Numbered from the stretch's first letter, positions 19,735-29,223 are shown. The stretch is DNA of 64,000 nucleotides from Acidobacteriota bacterium (GCA_009861545.1 VXME01000040.1:69108-133107); one strand, 5' to 3'. The notes: a model not told the origin generated them from the letters alone. Numbers and translations: made by a program.

Positions 19735-20835
19735 TCAACGTCTGAGCGCCGCATGCTGCGATACGTTCAGGAGGATTCCCATACCGATCAGCCCGATCAG
19801 GAGCGACGACCCGCCGGCGCTGACGAACGGCAGCGGAATCCCGGTCGTCGGCAGCAGTCCGAGCACTACGCTCATGTTGATGAATGCCTGCATGGCGACC
19901 ATCGTCGTGAGCCCGATCGCCAGGAACGCACCGAACCGGTCGGGCGCATGGCAGGCGACGAGCAGACCGCGCCAGGTGATGATCGCGAAGCACAGCAGGA
20001 TCACCGTTGCGCCAAGCAGTCCCGTTTCCTCGGCAATGACGGCATAGATGAAGTCCGTATGCGGCTCGGGCAGGAAATGCAGCTTCTGCAGCCCGCGCAT
20101 CAGTCCCAGGCCCACCAAGCCGCCGGTGCCGACCGCGATCTGCGACTGAATGACCTGAAACCCGTCTCCCAGCGGGTCGGCCCACGGATCGAGGAACGCC
20201 AGCAACCGCCTCATGCGATACGGCGCGCTCGACAGCACGAGGTACAGGGCCGGCGCCAGCACGAGCGCCGCTCCGACCACGTAGCGGTAGCTGAGCCCCG
20301 CGACGAAGACCATCGCCGCCACGATCACGACGACGGTAAGCGCCGTGCTGAAGTCCGGCTGCAACAGGATGAGTGCGGCGAGGCAGGCCGTGAGCCCGCC
20401 TATCGGCAGCAACGCGTAGAGGGCGTCGTTGACCCGGTCCATCCGCCGCTCGAGTTGCGCCGCCGCGAACATGATCAGGGCAATCTTGGCGAGCTCCGAC
20501 GGCTGCACGCCGAATCCCGCGATGCCGAACCAGCGGCGGGTTCCGTTGATCGGGTCGCCGAACAACACGGCGACGAGAGCCAGCAGCGTGACGCCGACCG
20601 CCGTCGACAGGACGGCCGGCTTCTTCAACCGCCGGTAGTCGACGCGCATGACGCCCCAGAGCAGTCCGAACCCCATGACGGCCCACATCACCTGCCGGAA
20701 CAGAAAGTGGTACGGCCGCGCGTAGCGATCCATGGCGAGCAGGGCCGACGCGCTGTAGACCATGATGACGCTCGCACTCAGGAGCGCGAGCGTGGCGAAG
20801 AAGAGCAACTTGTCGGGCTTGAGTTTCCGCGCCAT
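19735..20835 (-). CDS. ftsW: Peptidoglycan glycosyltransferase FtsW
   Basis: SEDS-family septal peptidoglycan polymerase (366 aa) with about ten membrane helices. Family motifs NGTRRWFGI, QPSELAK, LLQPDFSTA and PFVSAGGSSLL are present. It pairs with FtsI to form the septal synthase. I chose the ATG at 20835 because AGGTGG sits just upstream; the GTG at 20844 lies in that ribosome-binding site. The gap to murD holds a nested palindrome, the only sizeable break in the cluster. Confidence 0.96.
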   Translation of the reverse strand: MARKLKPDKLLFFATLALLSASVIMVYSASALLAMDRYARPYHFLFRQVMWAVMGFGLLWGVMRVDYRRLKKPAVLSTAVGVTLLALVAVLFGDPINGTRRWFGIAGFGVQPSELAKIALIMFAAAQLERRMDRVNDALYALLPIGGLTACLAALILLQPDFSTALTVVVIVAAMVFVAGLSYRYVVGAALVLAPALYLVLSSAPYRMRRLLAFLDPWADPLGDGFQVIQSQIAVGTGGLVGLGLMRGLQKLHFLPEPHTDFIYAVIAEETGLLGATVILLCFAIITWRGLLVACHAPDRFGAFLAIGLTTMVAMQAFINMSVVLGLLPTTGIPLPFVSAGGSSLLIGLIGMGILLNVSQHAALRR

Positions 20836-20911
20836 ACTCGCCACCTGCGATGGTCGTGTCGCAAGGCCTAAAGTTCGCGGCCGGTCGACCCGAAACAGGG
20901 GTTACGCGATC

Positions 20912-21041
20912 ACGTGAGCGGTCAGCAGTCATCAGTCAGACCCGGGTGGAGACACCAGCCTCGCAGGCAAGGGATAGCCTGCGCTCCCAGCGGCCAGCTC
21001 TTCACCGCGCAAACCGACTGATGACTGCTCACTGCTCACGT
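20912..21041. repeat. 130-bp nested palindromic element between ftsW and murD
   Basis: The outer arms 20912-20937 and 21016-21041 are inverted repeats of 26 nt differing at two positions. A second perfect 7-bp stem, CGCAGGC/GCCTGCG (20962-20968 and 20977-20983), lies in the middle. The right arm contains the murD stop codon and its last residues. The arms are AT-richer than the surroundings and include GCAGTCATCAGTC. It resembles a REP/MITE-like repeat, but only one copy is in this window and no direct target duplication is obvious. Confidence 0.75.
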
Positions 21042-22411
21042 CCGTCACTCTCCGAAACCGGCGACCCGAGCGCCGCCACCGCATCCCTGAACGCCGCGCC
21101 TCGAGCGGCGTAGTCCCGATACATGTCGAGGCTGGCGCAAGCCGGCGCCAGCAGCACGGCGCCGCCCGGGCGGCAGCGCGCCGCGGCCAGCCGTACCGCC
21201 TCATCCATCGTCTCCGCCTCGAGCACGTCGACCTCCGGCTCCAGCGCGCGTCGCACGCGGGGTCGCGCCTCGCCGATGGCCACCACCGAGGCGCTCCGCG
21301 CCGCCAGTACGGAGCGCAGGTCCTCGAACCGCCCGCCCTTGAACCGGCCGCCGAGGATCACCACCAACCCCGGACCGAAGCACTCGATCGCGGCGCGCGC
21401 CGCGACAACGTTGGTTGCCTTCGAGTCGTTCACGAAGCGGACGCCGGCGCTCTCCCCCACGAACTCCAGGGTGTGCTCGAGGCCGCGGAAGGAACCAACG
21501 GCCCGCGCCATCGCGCCGGCGTCAATCCCCACCAGGGTGCCGACGGCCGCCGCCGCCGCGATATCGCTGAGCAGGTGGCGCCCGGGGACTCGGACCGCGG
21601 ACATCGGCACCAGGCACTCGTCCCCGTCGGCCGAGCGACGCGCGATACCGTCCGCGGTGACCTGCACACCCTCGGCCAATGGCGTCTCCACGGCGAACCT
21701 GAGCGCCCGTGCCCGACCGGAGCGTGCAATCCGGAGCACGTGCGGGTCGTCGGCGTTGATCACCATCTCGTCGTCCGGCGTCTGGTTCGCGAACAGCCGG
21801 GCCTTCGCGCCGGCGTACTCCTCGAAGCTCGCATGCCGGTCCAGATGATCCGGCGACAGGTTCAGGCACACCGCTATCCAGGGACGAAACGTCTCGGTGA
21901 GCTCGAGCTGAAAGCTGCTGACCTCGACGACGTGCACGACGTCCGGCGTCGAGCTCTCGACCTGGCTGCTGAGCGCCACGCCGATGTTGCCCCCGACGAT
22001 CGCGCGGCGTCCGCCGGCTTCCAGCATCCGACCGGTCACAACCGCGGTGGTCGACTTCCCCTTCGTTCCGGTCACCGCCACCAGACGCCCCCGCAGCCAA
22101 CGGGCCGCCAGCTCCACCTCGCTGATGACCGGGACTCCCCGGCGACGCGCCGCGGCAATCTCCGCCACCCGCGGGGAAACGCCGGGGCTCAGCACGATCA
22201 GGTCGGCGGCCCGCAGCGTGGCGTCTCGATGTCCACCGCTCTCCAGCACGATGCCGTCGCCCGCGAGGCTCTCGGCCTGGGCAATCCTCGGGCCGGCCTC
22301 GCTCAACGTGACGCGGGCGCCGCGACGGGCCAGCAGCCGGGCGGCGGCAAGCCCGCTACGGCCAGCGCCGACCACGACGACACGCGAGTCCACGACCGAG
22401 AAATGCGTCAT
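21029..22411 (-). CDS. murD: UDP-N-acetylmuramoylalanine--D-glutamate ligase
   Basis: Cytoplasmic Mur ligase of 460 aa adding D-Glu. An N-terminal Rossmann-like domain (VVVVGAGRSGLAAARLL) precedes the ATP loop GTKGKSTT, the central-domain motif NLSPDHLDRH and the C-terminal NDSKATN. The ATG overlaps the mraY stop (ATGA). The last residues (GREQ) and TGA stop are encoded by the right arm of a palindromic element, so the natural C-terminus may have been replaced; the core domain ends well before this. Confidence 0.96.
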   Translation of the reverse strand: MTHFSVVDSRVVVVGAGRSGLAAARLLARRGARVTLSEAGPRIAQAESLAGDGIVLESGGHRDATLRAADLIVLSPGVSPRVAEIAAARRRGVPVISEVELAARWLRGRLVAVTGTKGKSTTAVVTGRMLEAGGRRAIVGGNIGVALSSQVESSTPDVVHVVEVSSFQLELTETFRPWIAVCLNLSPDHLDRHASFEEYAGAKARLFANQTPDDEMVINADDPHVLRIARSGRARALRFAVETPLAEGVQVTADGIARRSADGDECLVPMSAVRVPGRHLLSDIAAAAAVGTLVGIDAGAMARAVGSFRGLEHTLEFVGESAGVRFVNDSKATNVVAARAAIECFGPGLVVILGGRFKGGRFEDLRSVLAARSASVVAIGEARPRVRRALEPEVDVLEAETMDEAVRLAAARCRPGGAVLLAPACASLDMYRDYAARGAAFRDAVAALGSPVSESDGREQ

Positions 22412-23493
22412 CGCAGCTTCAACGTCGTCAGGCTGAACAGCGCGAAGACCACCGCGGCAATCAGGAACCGGGAGATGATCTTCGGCTCGCTCCACCCGAT
22501 CTGCTCGTAGTGGTGATGCAGGGGCGCCATCCTGAACACGCGCCGGCCGGTGAGCTTGAACGACCCGACCTGAACAATCACCGACAGCGCTTCGAGGACG
22601 AACACCGCACCCACGATGGGCAACAGCAACTCCTGCTTGATGAGTAGCGCGACGGTCCCGAGCGCGCCGCCGAGCGCGAGCGAGCCGACGTCGCCCATGA
22701 ACACGTCCGCCGGATACGAGTTGTACCAAAGGAACCCGAGCCCGGCGCCAACGAGGGATCCGCAGAAGATCGTGAGCTCGCCCGCCGGCGGAAACCGCAC
22801 CAGCAGCAGGAATTCGGCGATGGCGGCATGGCCGCTCACGTAGGTCAGGGCCGTGAACGCGCCGGCCGCCACCGTGAAGATGCTGATTGCGAGACCGTCC
22901 AGCCCGTCCGTCAGGTTCACGGCGTTCGATGAGAACACCAGGACCAGCACCGCGAACGGGACGTACAACCAGCCGATGTCCGGCGTGAACTGCTTGAAGA
23001 ACGGGAAGATGATCTCGCTGCTGTAGAGATCGCTGTGCGTCAACTGCAACAACGACAGACCGACCGCGGTCGCGACCGCGCTCTGGGCGATGAGCTTGCC
23101 CCGGACCGACAGGCCGCGGTGCGAGCGACGCGCGATCTTGAGCCAGTCGTCGGCGAACCCGATGGCGCCGAAGGCGGCGGTCGACAACAGGGCGATCTGC
23201 ACGTAGACGTTGGTCAGGTCCGCCCAGAGCAGGGTCGGCACGAACGCCCCCGCCAGGAGCAGCAGCCCTCCCATCGTGGGCGTGCCCGCCTTGTCCTTGT
23301 GCGTCGGCGGCCCGTCGTGCCGGATGATCTGACCGATCTGCAGCGCCCGCAGCCGGCGGATCGTGACCGGGCCCAACACGAGCGTCACCGTAAACGCCGT
23401 CAGGCTCGCGGCGGCGGTCCGGAAGGTGATGTACTGGACGACGTTCAGCAGGCTGAAGTCCGTGTGCAGCGGATAGAGCAGGTGATACAGCAT
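22408..23493 (-). CDS. mraY: Phospho-N-acetylmuramoyl-pentapeptide-transferase
   Basis: Integral membrane enzyme of 361 aa that moves phospho-MurNAc-pentapeptide onto undecaprenyl phosphate to give lipid I. About ten helices are visible. Catalytic motifs are present: DDWLK, NAVNLTDGLDGLA and the HHHYEQIGW loop. The ATG at 23493 makes a TGATG junction with murF; a GTG one codon upstream is possible. Confidence 0.97.
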   Translation of the reverse strand: MLYHLLYPLHTDFSLLNVVQYITFRTAAASLTAFTVTLVLGPVTIRRLRALQIGQIIRHDGPPTHKDKAGTPTMGGLLLLAGAFVPTLLWADLTNVYVQIALLSTAAFGAIGFADDWLKIARRSHRGLSVRGKLIAQSAVATAVGLSLLQLTHSDLYSSEIIFPFFKQFTPDIGWLYVPFAVLVLVFSSNAVNLTDGLDGLAISIFTVAAGAFTALTYVSGHAAIAEFLLLVRFPPAGELTIFCGSLVGAGLGFLWYNSYPADVFMGDVGSLALGGALGTVALLIKQELLLPIVGAVFVLEALSVIVQVGSFKLTGRRVFRMAPLHHHYEQIGWSEPKIISRFLIAAVVFALFSLTTLKLR

Positions 23494-24914
23494 CACGCAT
23501 GCTCCGCCTTCAGTCGGTCGGCCACGCGATCGGCACGGACGCCGCGCGACCCCTTGACCAGCACGAGATCGCCCGCCCGGACGAGCGCGGCGGTCAGCGA
23601 AGCTGCTTCGTCGCTCGTACCACAGGTCACGGCGCGGCCGGCGCTCATACCGGCCGCGCGGGCGCCTTCCGCCAGCGCCTCGGCGGCGGGGCCGCCGATG
23701 GCCACGAGCACGTCGAACCCGGCCTCCACCGCCAGACGGCCGCAGGCGCGATGCAGCAACCCCGCGCGGGGTCCGAGCTCGAGCATCTCGCCCAGAACCG
23801 CGACGCGGCGCCGGTGCCCTCTGTCGCTCCCCAGCGACCGGAGCACCTGCTCGAGCGCCGCCGGGTTGGAGTTGTAGGAATCGTCGACCACCGTCACCCC
23901 CTGGGCCAGGCGGAGCACCTCGCCACGGCGGGGCGGCGGTGCGAACGCCGCCGCCTCGCGCAGCATCGCCTCCACCGGGACCTGGAACAGAAGGGCAACC
24001 GCGATTGCGGCGACCACATTGGCCACCTGACCCGCTCCGAGCAGTCGGGTGCTCAGGCCGCCGCCGCCGACGGGTGTCTCGACCGCCGCCCGCATGCCGT
24101 CGATTCCGCGATCGTCGACCTCCGTGGCTCGAACGTCGGCCTGCGTGTCGACTCCGAAGGTGGTCACGCCGCCTGGAAACCCGCCGATTCGCTCCATGGC
24201 CAGTGTGTCCCCGGCGTTCACGACCAGGTGGTCACGCGCGGTCGCACCGTCGAGAATCTCCGCCTTGGCGTCGGCGATCCCCTCTATCGAAGGAAATGAC
24301 TCGGCATGGACCTCCGCCACGTTCGTCCAGACGCGGACGTTCGGCTCGGCGATGCCGACCAGGGTATGAATCTCGCCTGCATGGTTCATGCCGAGCTCGA
24401 CCACCGCCACCTCGGGGCGGCGCCTGAGCGCCAGCAGCGACAGCGGGAGGCCGATGTGGTTGTTGAGGTTGCCTTCGTTGCGGAGCACGTCGTGGCGCGT
24501 GCCGATGAACGCCGCCGTCAGCTCCTTGGTCGTCGTCTTGCCCACGCTTCCGGTAATCGCCACGACCTTCGCGCCCGAACGACGCCGGACGTCACGCGCG
24601 ATCGACTGGAGCGCATGCGTGGTGTCTTCCACGACGATGGTCGCCGGGGCGACCCCGCTCGCCCCGGTGACCGGCGCCGCCGCAGCGTCGCTGACGATCA
24701 CGCCCGCCGCTCCTCTACCGACTGCCTCGGCGATGAAGTCGTGACCGTCCAGCCGGTTGCCCCGAATCGCCAGGAAGACGTCGCCCGGACGGATACGCCG
24801 GCTGTCGATGGAGATGTCTCCCAACTCGACATCCGGGAGGCCGGCCACCAGCCGCCCTCCGGCCGCGAGGGCCAGTTCCCCCGCCCGCACCACCGCCGTT
24901 CCTTGATCCGGCAC
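23493..24914 (-). CDS. murF: UDP-MurNAc-tripeptide--D-Ala-D-Ala ligase
   Basis: Mur ligase of 473 aa that completes the pentapeptide by adding D-Ala-D-Ala. P-loop GSVGKTTTKE, NEGNLNNHIG and ELGMNHAGEI in the central domain, and DDSYNSNP in the C-terminal domain are all present. The start is GTG, 7 nt after murE; no ATG lies in frame nearby. The gene for the D-Ala-D-Ala ligase that supplies its substrate (ddl) is not in the window. Confidence 0.96.
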   Translation of the reverse strand: MPDQGTAVVRAGELALAAGGRLVAGLPDVELGDISIDSRRIRPGDVFLAIRGNRLDGHDFIAEAVGRGAAGVIVSDAAAAPVTGASGVAPATIVVEDTTHALQSIARDVRRRSGAKVVAITGSVGKTTTKELTAAFIGTRHDVLRNEGNLNNHIGLPLSLLALRRRPEVAVVELGMNHAGEIHTLVGIAEPNVRVWTNVAEVHAESFPSIEGIADAKAEILDGATARDHLVVNAGDTLAMERIGGFPGGVTTFGVDTQADVRATEVDDRGIDGMRAAVETPVGGGGLSTRLLGAGQVANVVAAIAVALLFQVPVEAMLREAAAFAPPPRRGEVLRLAQGVTVVDDSYNSNPAALEQVLRSLGSDRGHRRRVAVLGEMLELGPRAGLLHRACGRLAVEAGFDVLVAIGGPAAEALAEGARAAGMSAGRAVTCGTSDEAASLTAALVRAGDLVLVKGSRGVRADRVADRLKAEHA

Positions 24915-24921
24915 CTGTCTG

Positions 24922-26460
24922 TCATCCCCCTGACGGCCGCCCGCTCCGTGCGTCGAGCGCCGCGCGCGCCACGACGACGTCGTCGAAGGGCACCGCGCGC
25001 GATCCGATCACCTGGTAACGCTCGTGCCCCTTGCCCGCTATGACGACCACGTCGCCGGCCCCCGCGTCGTCTATCGCGCGGCGGATCGCCGCCGCCCGCT
25101 CCACGATCGCCAGATGCGGAGTGTCGGAACGACCGAGGCCACGCTCGATGTCGTCGATGATGGCTTTCGGATCCTCCGACCTGGGGTTGTCCGACGTGAG
25201 AATCACCGCGTCGCTCAGGCGGGTCGCCACCACCCCCATCAACGGCCGCTTCGTGGCGTCCCGATCGCCGCCGCAACCGAACACCGTGACGATCCGGCGC
25301 CGGGCGAACTGGCGCACGGTTTCCAGCAATCCCCGCAACGCGTCGTCGGTGTGCGCGGAGTCGACGATGACGATCACGTCGTCGTCCTCCGAAGACACCG
25401 TCTGCATACGACCCGGCACCACGGTCAACGCGCGTACCCCGGCTGCGATACCGGCGAACGGCAGGTCGAGAGCCACGCCCGCGGCCGCCGCGGCGAGCAC
25501 GTCGTAGGCGGCGGCGCGACCCGGCAACCGCGACTCCAGCAGCAACGATCCACGCGGGGTGCGCGCCTCGATGACGGTCCCGTCGGCCCGCAACTCCAGG
25601 CGGACGGGCATGCAGTCCGCCGTCCGATCCAGGGCGTAGGTCACCGGCCGCGACACCTGCCCCGCCAGGCGAGCGCCGCGCGGGTCGTCGAGGTTGACCA
25701 CGGCCGGAGCCCCATCCGGCAACAAGTCGAAGAGCCGCCGCTTCGCGGCGAAATAGCTCTCCATGTCGCCGTGAAAGTCGAGATGGTCGCGCGTCAGGTT
25801 CGTGAAGACCGCGGCTGCGAACCGGACGTGTTCGACCCGTCGCAACGCCGTGGCATGGGAAGAGACCTCCATGGCGCAGGCCCGTGCGCCCCGATCGCGC
25901 ATCGCCGCGAGCAACGCGTGGACCTGCGGGGCCTCCGGCGTGGTGTGCACCGCCGGTTGCTCGGCGTCGTCGCCGCCGATCCGGTTCGAAATGGAGCTGA
26001 TGCGCCCGGTCACCATCCCCGCGTGCGCGAAGATCGATTCGAGGAGCCACGTCGTGGTGGTCTTGCCGTTGGTGCCGGTGACGCCGACGACCTGCAGGTC
26101 GCGACTCGGATCGCCGTGGAAGGCCGCGGCGAGTGCGGACAGCGCGGCGCGGGCATCCGGCACGCGGACCCAGGGCAGCGGCGCCGTGGCCGGCGGTTCC
26201 ACCTCGGCGACGACGAGCGCCGCGCCGCGCTCTACCGCGTCGTCGACGAAATCGGCGCCGTCGAAGCGCTGCCCCGGGACGGCGACGAAGACGCCGCCCG
26301 GAGTGACGTCACGCGAATCGAAATGGACGCCGGTCACCGGAGACTCCAGACGCGCGTCCGGAACCGTGGGGCCGCCGACGCCGGCGTCAGCGAGCAATAC
26401 CCCGCAGGACATCCCGCGATCGACGTTCCCAACCGCGGCCTTTTCGTCGACCATGGTCAT
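24922..26460 (-). CDS. murE: UDP-MurNAc-L-alanyl-D-glutamate--2,6-diaminopimelate ligase
   Basis: Mur ligase of 512 aa adding the third residue of the stem peptide. P-loop GTNGKTTTT, HTTPEAP and NLTRDHLDFHG are intact. The DNPR motif (TSDNPRSEDP) is the known signature of meso-diaminopimelate specificity, predicting DAP-type peptidoglycan. The ATG overlaps the ftsI stop (ATGA). An N-terminal extension of about 20 residues precedes the UDP-binding domain. Confidence 0.96.
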   Translation of the reverse strand: MTMVDEKAAVGNVDRGMSCGVLLADAGVGGPTVPDARLESPVTGVHFDSRDVTPGGVFVAVPGQRFDGADFVDDAVERGAALVVAEVEPPATAPLPWVRVPDARAALSALAAAFHGDPSRDLQVVGVTGTNGKTTTTWLLESIFAHAGMVTGRISSISNRIGGDDAEQPAVHTTPEAPQVHALLAAMRDRGARACAMEVSSHATALRRVEHVRFAAAVFTNLTRDHLDFHGDMESYFAAKRRLFDLLPDGAPAVVNLDDPRGARLAGQVSRPVTYALDRTADCMPVRLELRADGTVIEARTPRGSLLLESRLPGRAAAYDVLAAAAAGVALDLPFAGIAAGVRALTVVPGRMQTVSSEDDDVIVIVDSAHTDDALRGLLETVRQFARRRIVTVFGCGGDRDATKRPLMGVVATRLSDAVILTSDNPRSEDPKAIIDDIERGLGRSDTPHLAIVERAAAIRRAIDDAGAGDVVVIAGKGHERYQVIGSRAVPFDDVVVARAALDARSGRPSGG

Positions 26461-28811
26461 GGCCCCAGCGCCTCGGCGTCGTCGGCCGGCGGCGCATACC
26501 GCTGCAGCCAGACAGTGACGGTTGCGCCCGGGTCGACGGCCTCTCCCGCCGCCGGCACGTGGCGCGCCACCGCTCCGTCGCCGTTGAACTCCGCTCGCAG
26601 ACCGATGCGGCCGAGGACTTCGACAGCCTGCCGAGCGCTCAGCCCACGCAGATCGGGTATCGATCCCGCATCCTCGGAGGCGACCGCAGAGCGGGCCGGA
26701 AGCGGTGCCCCGGCGGACTCCGACCAGGCGGCCGCCCGCAGGTCAGCATCCCGCGCGGGCGCGGAGCGCGCAACCAGCGGCGGTCGGGTCGAGTCCTGCG
26801 TGCGCGGCACCCGGAGGTACCGCAGGGCCGCCTCGGCGATACGCTGAAAGACCGGCGCCGCCGCCGCGCCGCCGGTGTATGCCCGCTGGCGGATGCCGTT
26901 GATCATGGCGGTGCGCGGCGTGTCCAGCATGACCAGGACGACGAACCGCGGGGCATCCGCCGGTACGAATCCGACGAACGAGGCATTGTGGTCGGTGTGC
27001 GAATAGCGACCGTCGATGAGCTTCTCCGCCGTGCCGGTCTTGCCGGCGACCGCATAGCCGGGCACTCGGGCGCGACGGGCCGTTCCGCGCTCGGCGACCT
27101 GCGTCATGATCCCGGTCAGCGCAGCCGCCGTCTCCCGCGAGATCGCGCGCCTGATCACCCGTCGCTCCGACTGCACCCGGCCACCGTTGCGGGCCACCGT
27201 GCGAACGACACGAGGCTCGAGGAGCTCGCCGCCGTTCGCCACCGCGGCGAAGGCAGCCGCCATCTGCAACGGGGTGACGGCAATCTGGTACCCCATGGCA
27301 ATGGACGCTATCGCCCGATCGTTGAGCGTCTCGGCACTCCAGACGAGGCCCGCGCTCTCTCCCGGAAAGTCCCGTGACAGTGCGCGCCCGAAACCGAACC
27401 TGTCGACGTACCGGCTGAGCCGCTCCGGTCCCAGGCGCAATCCGACCAGGATGGCCCCGACGTTGCTGGACTTGACGATCACGTCCGTGAAGCTCAGCGG
27501 GCCGTAGGTGGTGAAGTCATGGATCCGGTTGCGGCCGATCCGGATGAAGCCGGCGCTCACGTCGAACACTTCGTCGGGTTGGACGGCATCCTCCTCGAAG
27601 GCCGCCGCGGCGGTGACGATCTTGAAGGTCGAGCCCGGCTCGTACACGTCCTGCACGGCGCGGTTGCGGCGCTGCGCGGGCGTTGCGGCGCCGAACACGT
27701 TCGGATTGAACGACGGCGCGCTGGCGAGCGCCAGCACCTCGCCGGTGCGCGGATCGAGCATCACGACCGCCCCGGCATCCGCGTCGTAGGTTCGAATCCC
27801 CGCCCGTAGCTCGCGCTCCGCGATATGCTGGAGATGCTTGTCGATGGTCAGCTCGACGGTCGCGCCGGCAGTCGGCGGCCGGTCGATGCGGCTGAAAGCG
27901 CGCCGGCGGGCATCGGTGTGGACCAGGATCTGTCCCGCCCGGCCGCCGATCTCCGAGTCATAGGTCGACTCGATCCCGCTCAAGCCCTGGTTGTCGAGCC
28001 CGACGTAGCCGATGAGGTGCGCCGCGAGCTCGCGGCCGGGGTAGTAGCGCCGGTCTTCGGTGAGGAATCCGACGCCGTCCAGCCCCAGGGCCGCCACGCG
28101 CCGCGCCTCTTCCGGCGACACCTTGCGCTGGACGTACGCGAAGTCCCTGGGGCGCCGGAGACGGCGCGCCAGGTCGTCCCGCCCGGCCCCGGCGCAGTCG
28201 TCGAGGGCGCCGCAGATCGCACTCGCAGTCGCTTCGAGCTCTTCGTCCTCGATTCTGGAGGGCACGGCGTATACGGCGCCGGTGTCCGGGTCGATCCCCG
28301 CGGAGGCCAGTCCCAGAGCCGCCACGCGCCGCGCTTCCTCGGAAGACGGGTCGGACTTCAGCAGGGCGAAGCTCCTGCGACGGTGGAGACGACGTTCGAG
28401 GGCGTCCCGGTCCACCCGCGTGCATTCGTTCAACGCGTTGCAGAGGGCGCGGGCGGTGGCTGCCGGCTCATCGATGTCGGTAGGCACGGCGTAGACCGTG
28501 TCGGCGTCGACGCTGTACGCAAGCACGCGCCCGTTCCGATCCAGAATCTCGCCGCGCTTCGAATGCACTTCGATGGTCCGCCGCTGCTGGCTTCCCGCCC
28601 TCGCAACCAGCTCCGCGTGCTGCACGACCTGCAGATGCACGAGCCTGGCCTCGATGGCGACGACCCAGATCGCGAACGCCCAAGCCGCCACCAGCACGCG
28701 ACGTTTCAACGTGTCGCGCCACTCCGGGCGCGGCGCATGCGCCGCGGCGCGCCGGCGCCGCGTGCTCCGCCTGCCCCAGGGCGGCCTAATAGAGTCCGCG
28801 AGTCGGCTCAC
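26457..28811 (-). CDS. ftsI: Septal peptidoglycan transpeptidase FtsI (PBP3) with internal duplication
   Basis: A 784-aa class B penicillin-binding protein, longer than the usual 550-720 aa. An Arg-rich tail and one membrane helix (about 38-57) precede the dimerisation/pedestal region. The transpeptidase has SxxK at Ser394-Lys397 (EPGSTFK), KSSNVGA and AGKTGTAEK. A C-terminal PASTA-like domain (IPDLRGLSARQAVEVLGRIGL) ends the protein. Residues 106-253 hold two consecutive copies of a 74-76-residue module, which accounts for part of the extra length. Start GTG 28811 has AGGAGGT five nt upstream and overlaps ftsL by 26 nt; murE overlaps the end. Confidence 0.95.
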   Translation of the reverse strand: MSRLADSIRPPWGRRSTRRRRAAAHAPRPEWRDTLKRRVLVAAWAFAIWVVAIEARLVHLQVVQHAELVARAGSQQRRTIEVHSKRGEILDRNGRVLAYSVDADTVYAVPTDIDEPAATARALCNALNECTRVDRDALERRLHRRRSFALLKSDPSSEEARRVAALGLASAGIDPDTGAVYAVPSRIEDEELEATASAICGALDDCAGAGRDDLARRLRRPRDFAYVQRKVSPEEARRVAALGLDGVGFLTEDRRYYPGRELAAHLIGYVGLDNQGLSGIESTYDSEIGGRAGQILVHTDARRRAFSRIDRPPTAGATVELTIDKHLQHIAERELRAGIRTYDADAGAVVMLDPRTGEVLALASAPSFNPNVFGAATPAQRRNRAVQDVYEPGSTFKIVTAAAAFEEDAVQPDEVFDVSAGFIRIGRNRIHDFTTYGPLSFTDVIVKSSNVGAILVGLRLGPERLSRYVDRFGFGRALSRDFPGESAGLVWSAETLNDRAIASIAMGYQIAVTPLQMAAAFAAVANGGELLEPRVVRTVARNGGRVQSERRVIRRAISRETAAALTGIMTQVAERGTARRARVPGYAVAGKTGTAEKLIDGRYSHTDHNASFVGFVPADAPRFVVLVMLDTPRTAMINGIRQRAYTGGAAAAPVFQRIAEAALRYLRVPRTQDSTRPPLVARSAPARDADLRAAAWSESAGAPLPARSAVASEDAGSIPDLRGLSARQAVEVLGRIGLRAEFNGDGAVARHVPAAGEAVDPGATVTVWLQRYAPPADDAEALGP
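28053..28496 (-). repeat. Tandem duplication inside ftsI (two copies of a 74-76-codon module)
   Basis: Copy 1 (residues 106-179) and copy 2 (180-253) both begin VYAVP, share an ALCNALNEC/AICGALDDC cysteine-bearing helix and an RRL...FA stretch, and both contain SxEEARRVAALGL. By eye about half the residues match. At DNA level a 16-nt block is identical, at 28091 and 28319, 228 nt apart. Only copy 2 runs into the usual RYYPGRELAAHLIGY continuation. Confidence 0.85.
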
Positions 28812-29223
28812 CCGACACCTCCTGCCGCGTCGCCACGATCGACGACTCCGGCACCTCCGGCACCGCTTCGCCCACCACCCGTTCCACGAGCAACTCGCGG
28901 CCGCCGGCCGGGACGACCATGTGCAGTTGCCCGATCGCGACGCGCTCGATGCGGGCCGGCGAGCGGAGGGTCTCGATCTCCAGACGGAGATGGCGGTTCA
29001 GCTCCTGCTGCCTGGCGTATTCCTGGCGCATCTGTTCGGTGCGGTAGCCATGCTGCAGCAGCTCGAAGTGCTGCCAGACCGAGAACAGCAGAACGGCAAC
29101 CAGCGAGACGGCCAGGATCAGCGACCCCCGCAACTCGCGTTGTCGAACGCCGTCCAGCTCGCGCACGATCGGGGCGTTGCGAATCTGCGGGGAAACGAGA
29201 TCCGCGAAATCCTCGTGGGTCAT
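28786..29223 (-). CDS. ftsL: Cell division protein FtsL
   Basis: Small bitopic divisome protein (145 aa): a cytoplasmic N-terminus, one membrane helix (about 34-50), then a periplasmic heptad-rich coiled coil (ELLQHGYRTEQMRQEYARQQ...). FtsL with FtsB activates FtsW-FtsI. Primary sequence is poorly conserved, so the call rests on topology and on position between rsmH and ftsI. The ATG overlaps the rsmH stop (ATGA), and ftsI begins within its end. Confidence 0.85.
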   Translation of the reverse strand: MTHEDFADLVSPQIRNAPIVRELDGVRQRELRGSLILAVSLVAVLLFSVWQHFELLQHGYRTEQMRQEYARQQELNRHLRLEIETLRSPARIERVAIGQLHMVVPAGGRELLVERVVGEAVPEVPESSIVATRQEVSGEPTRGLY

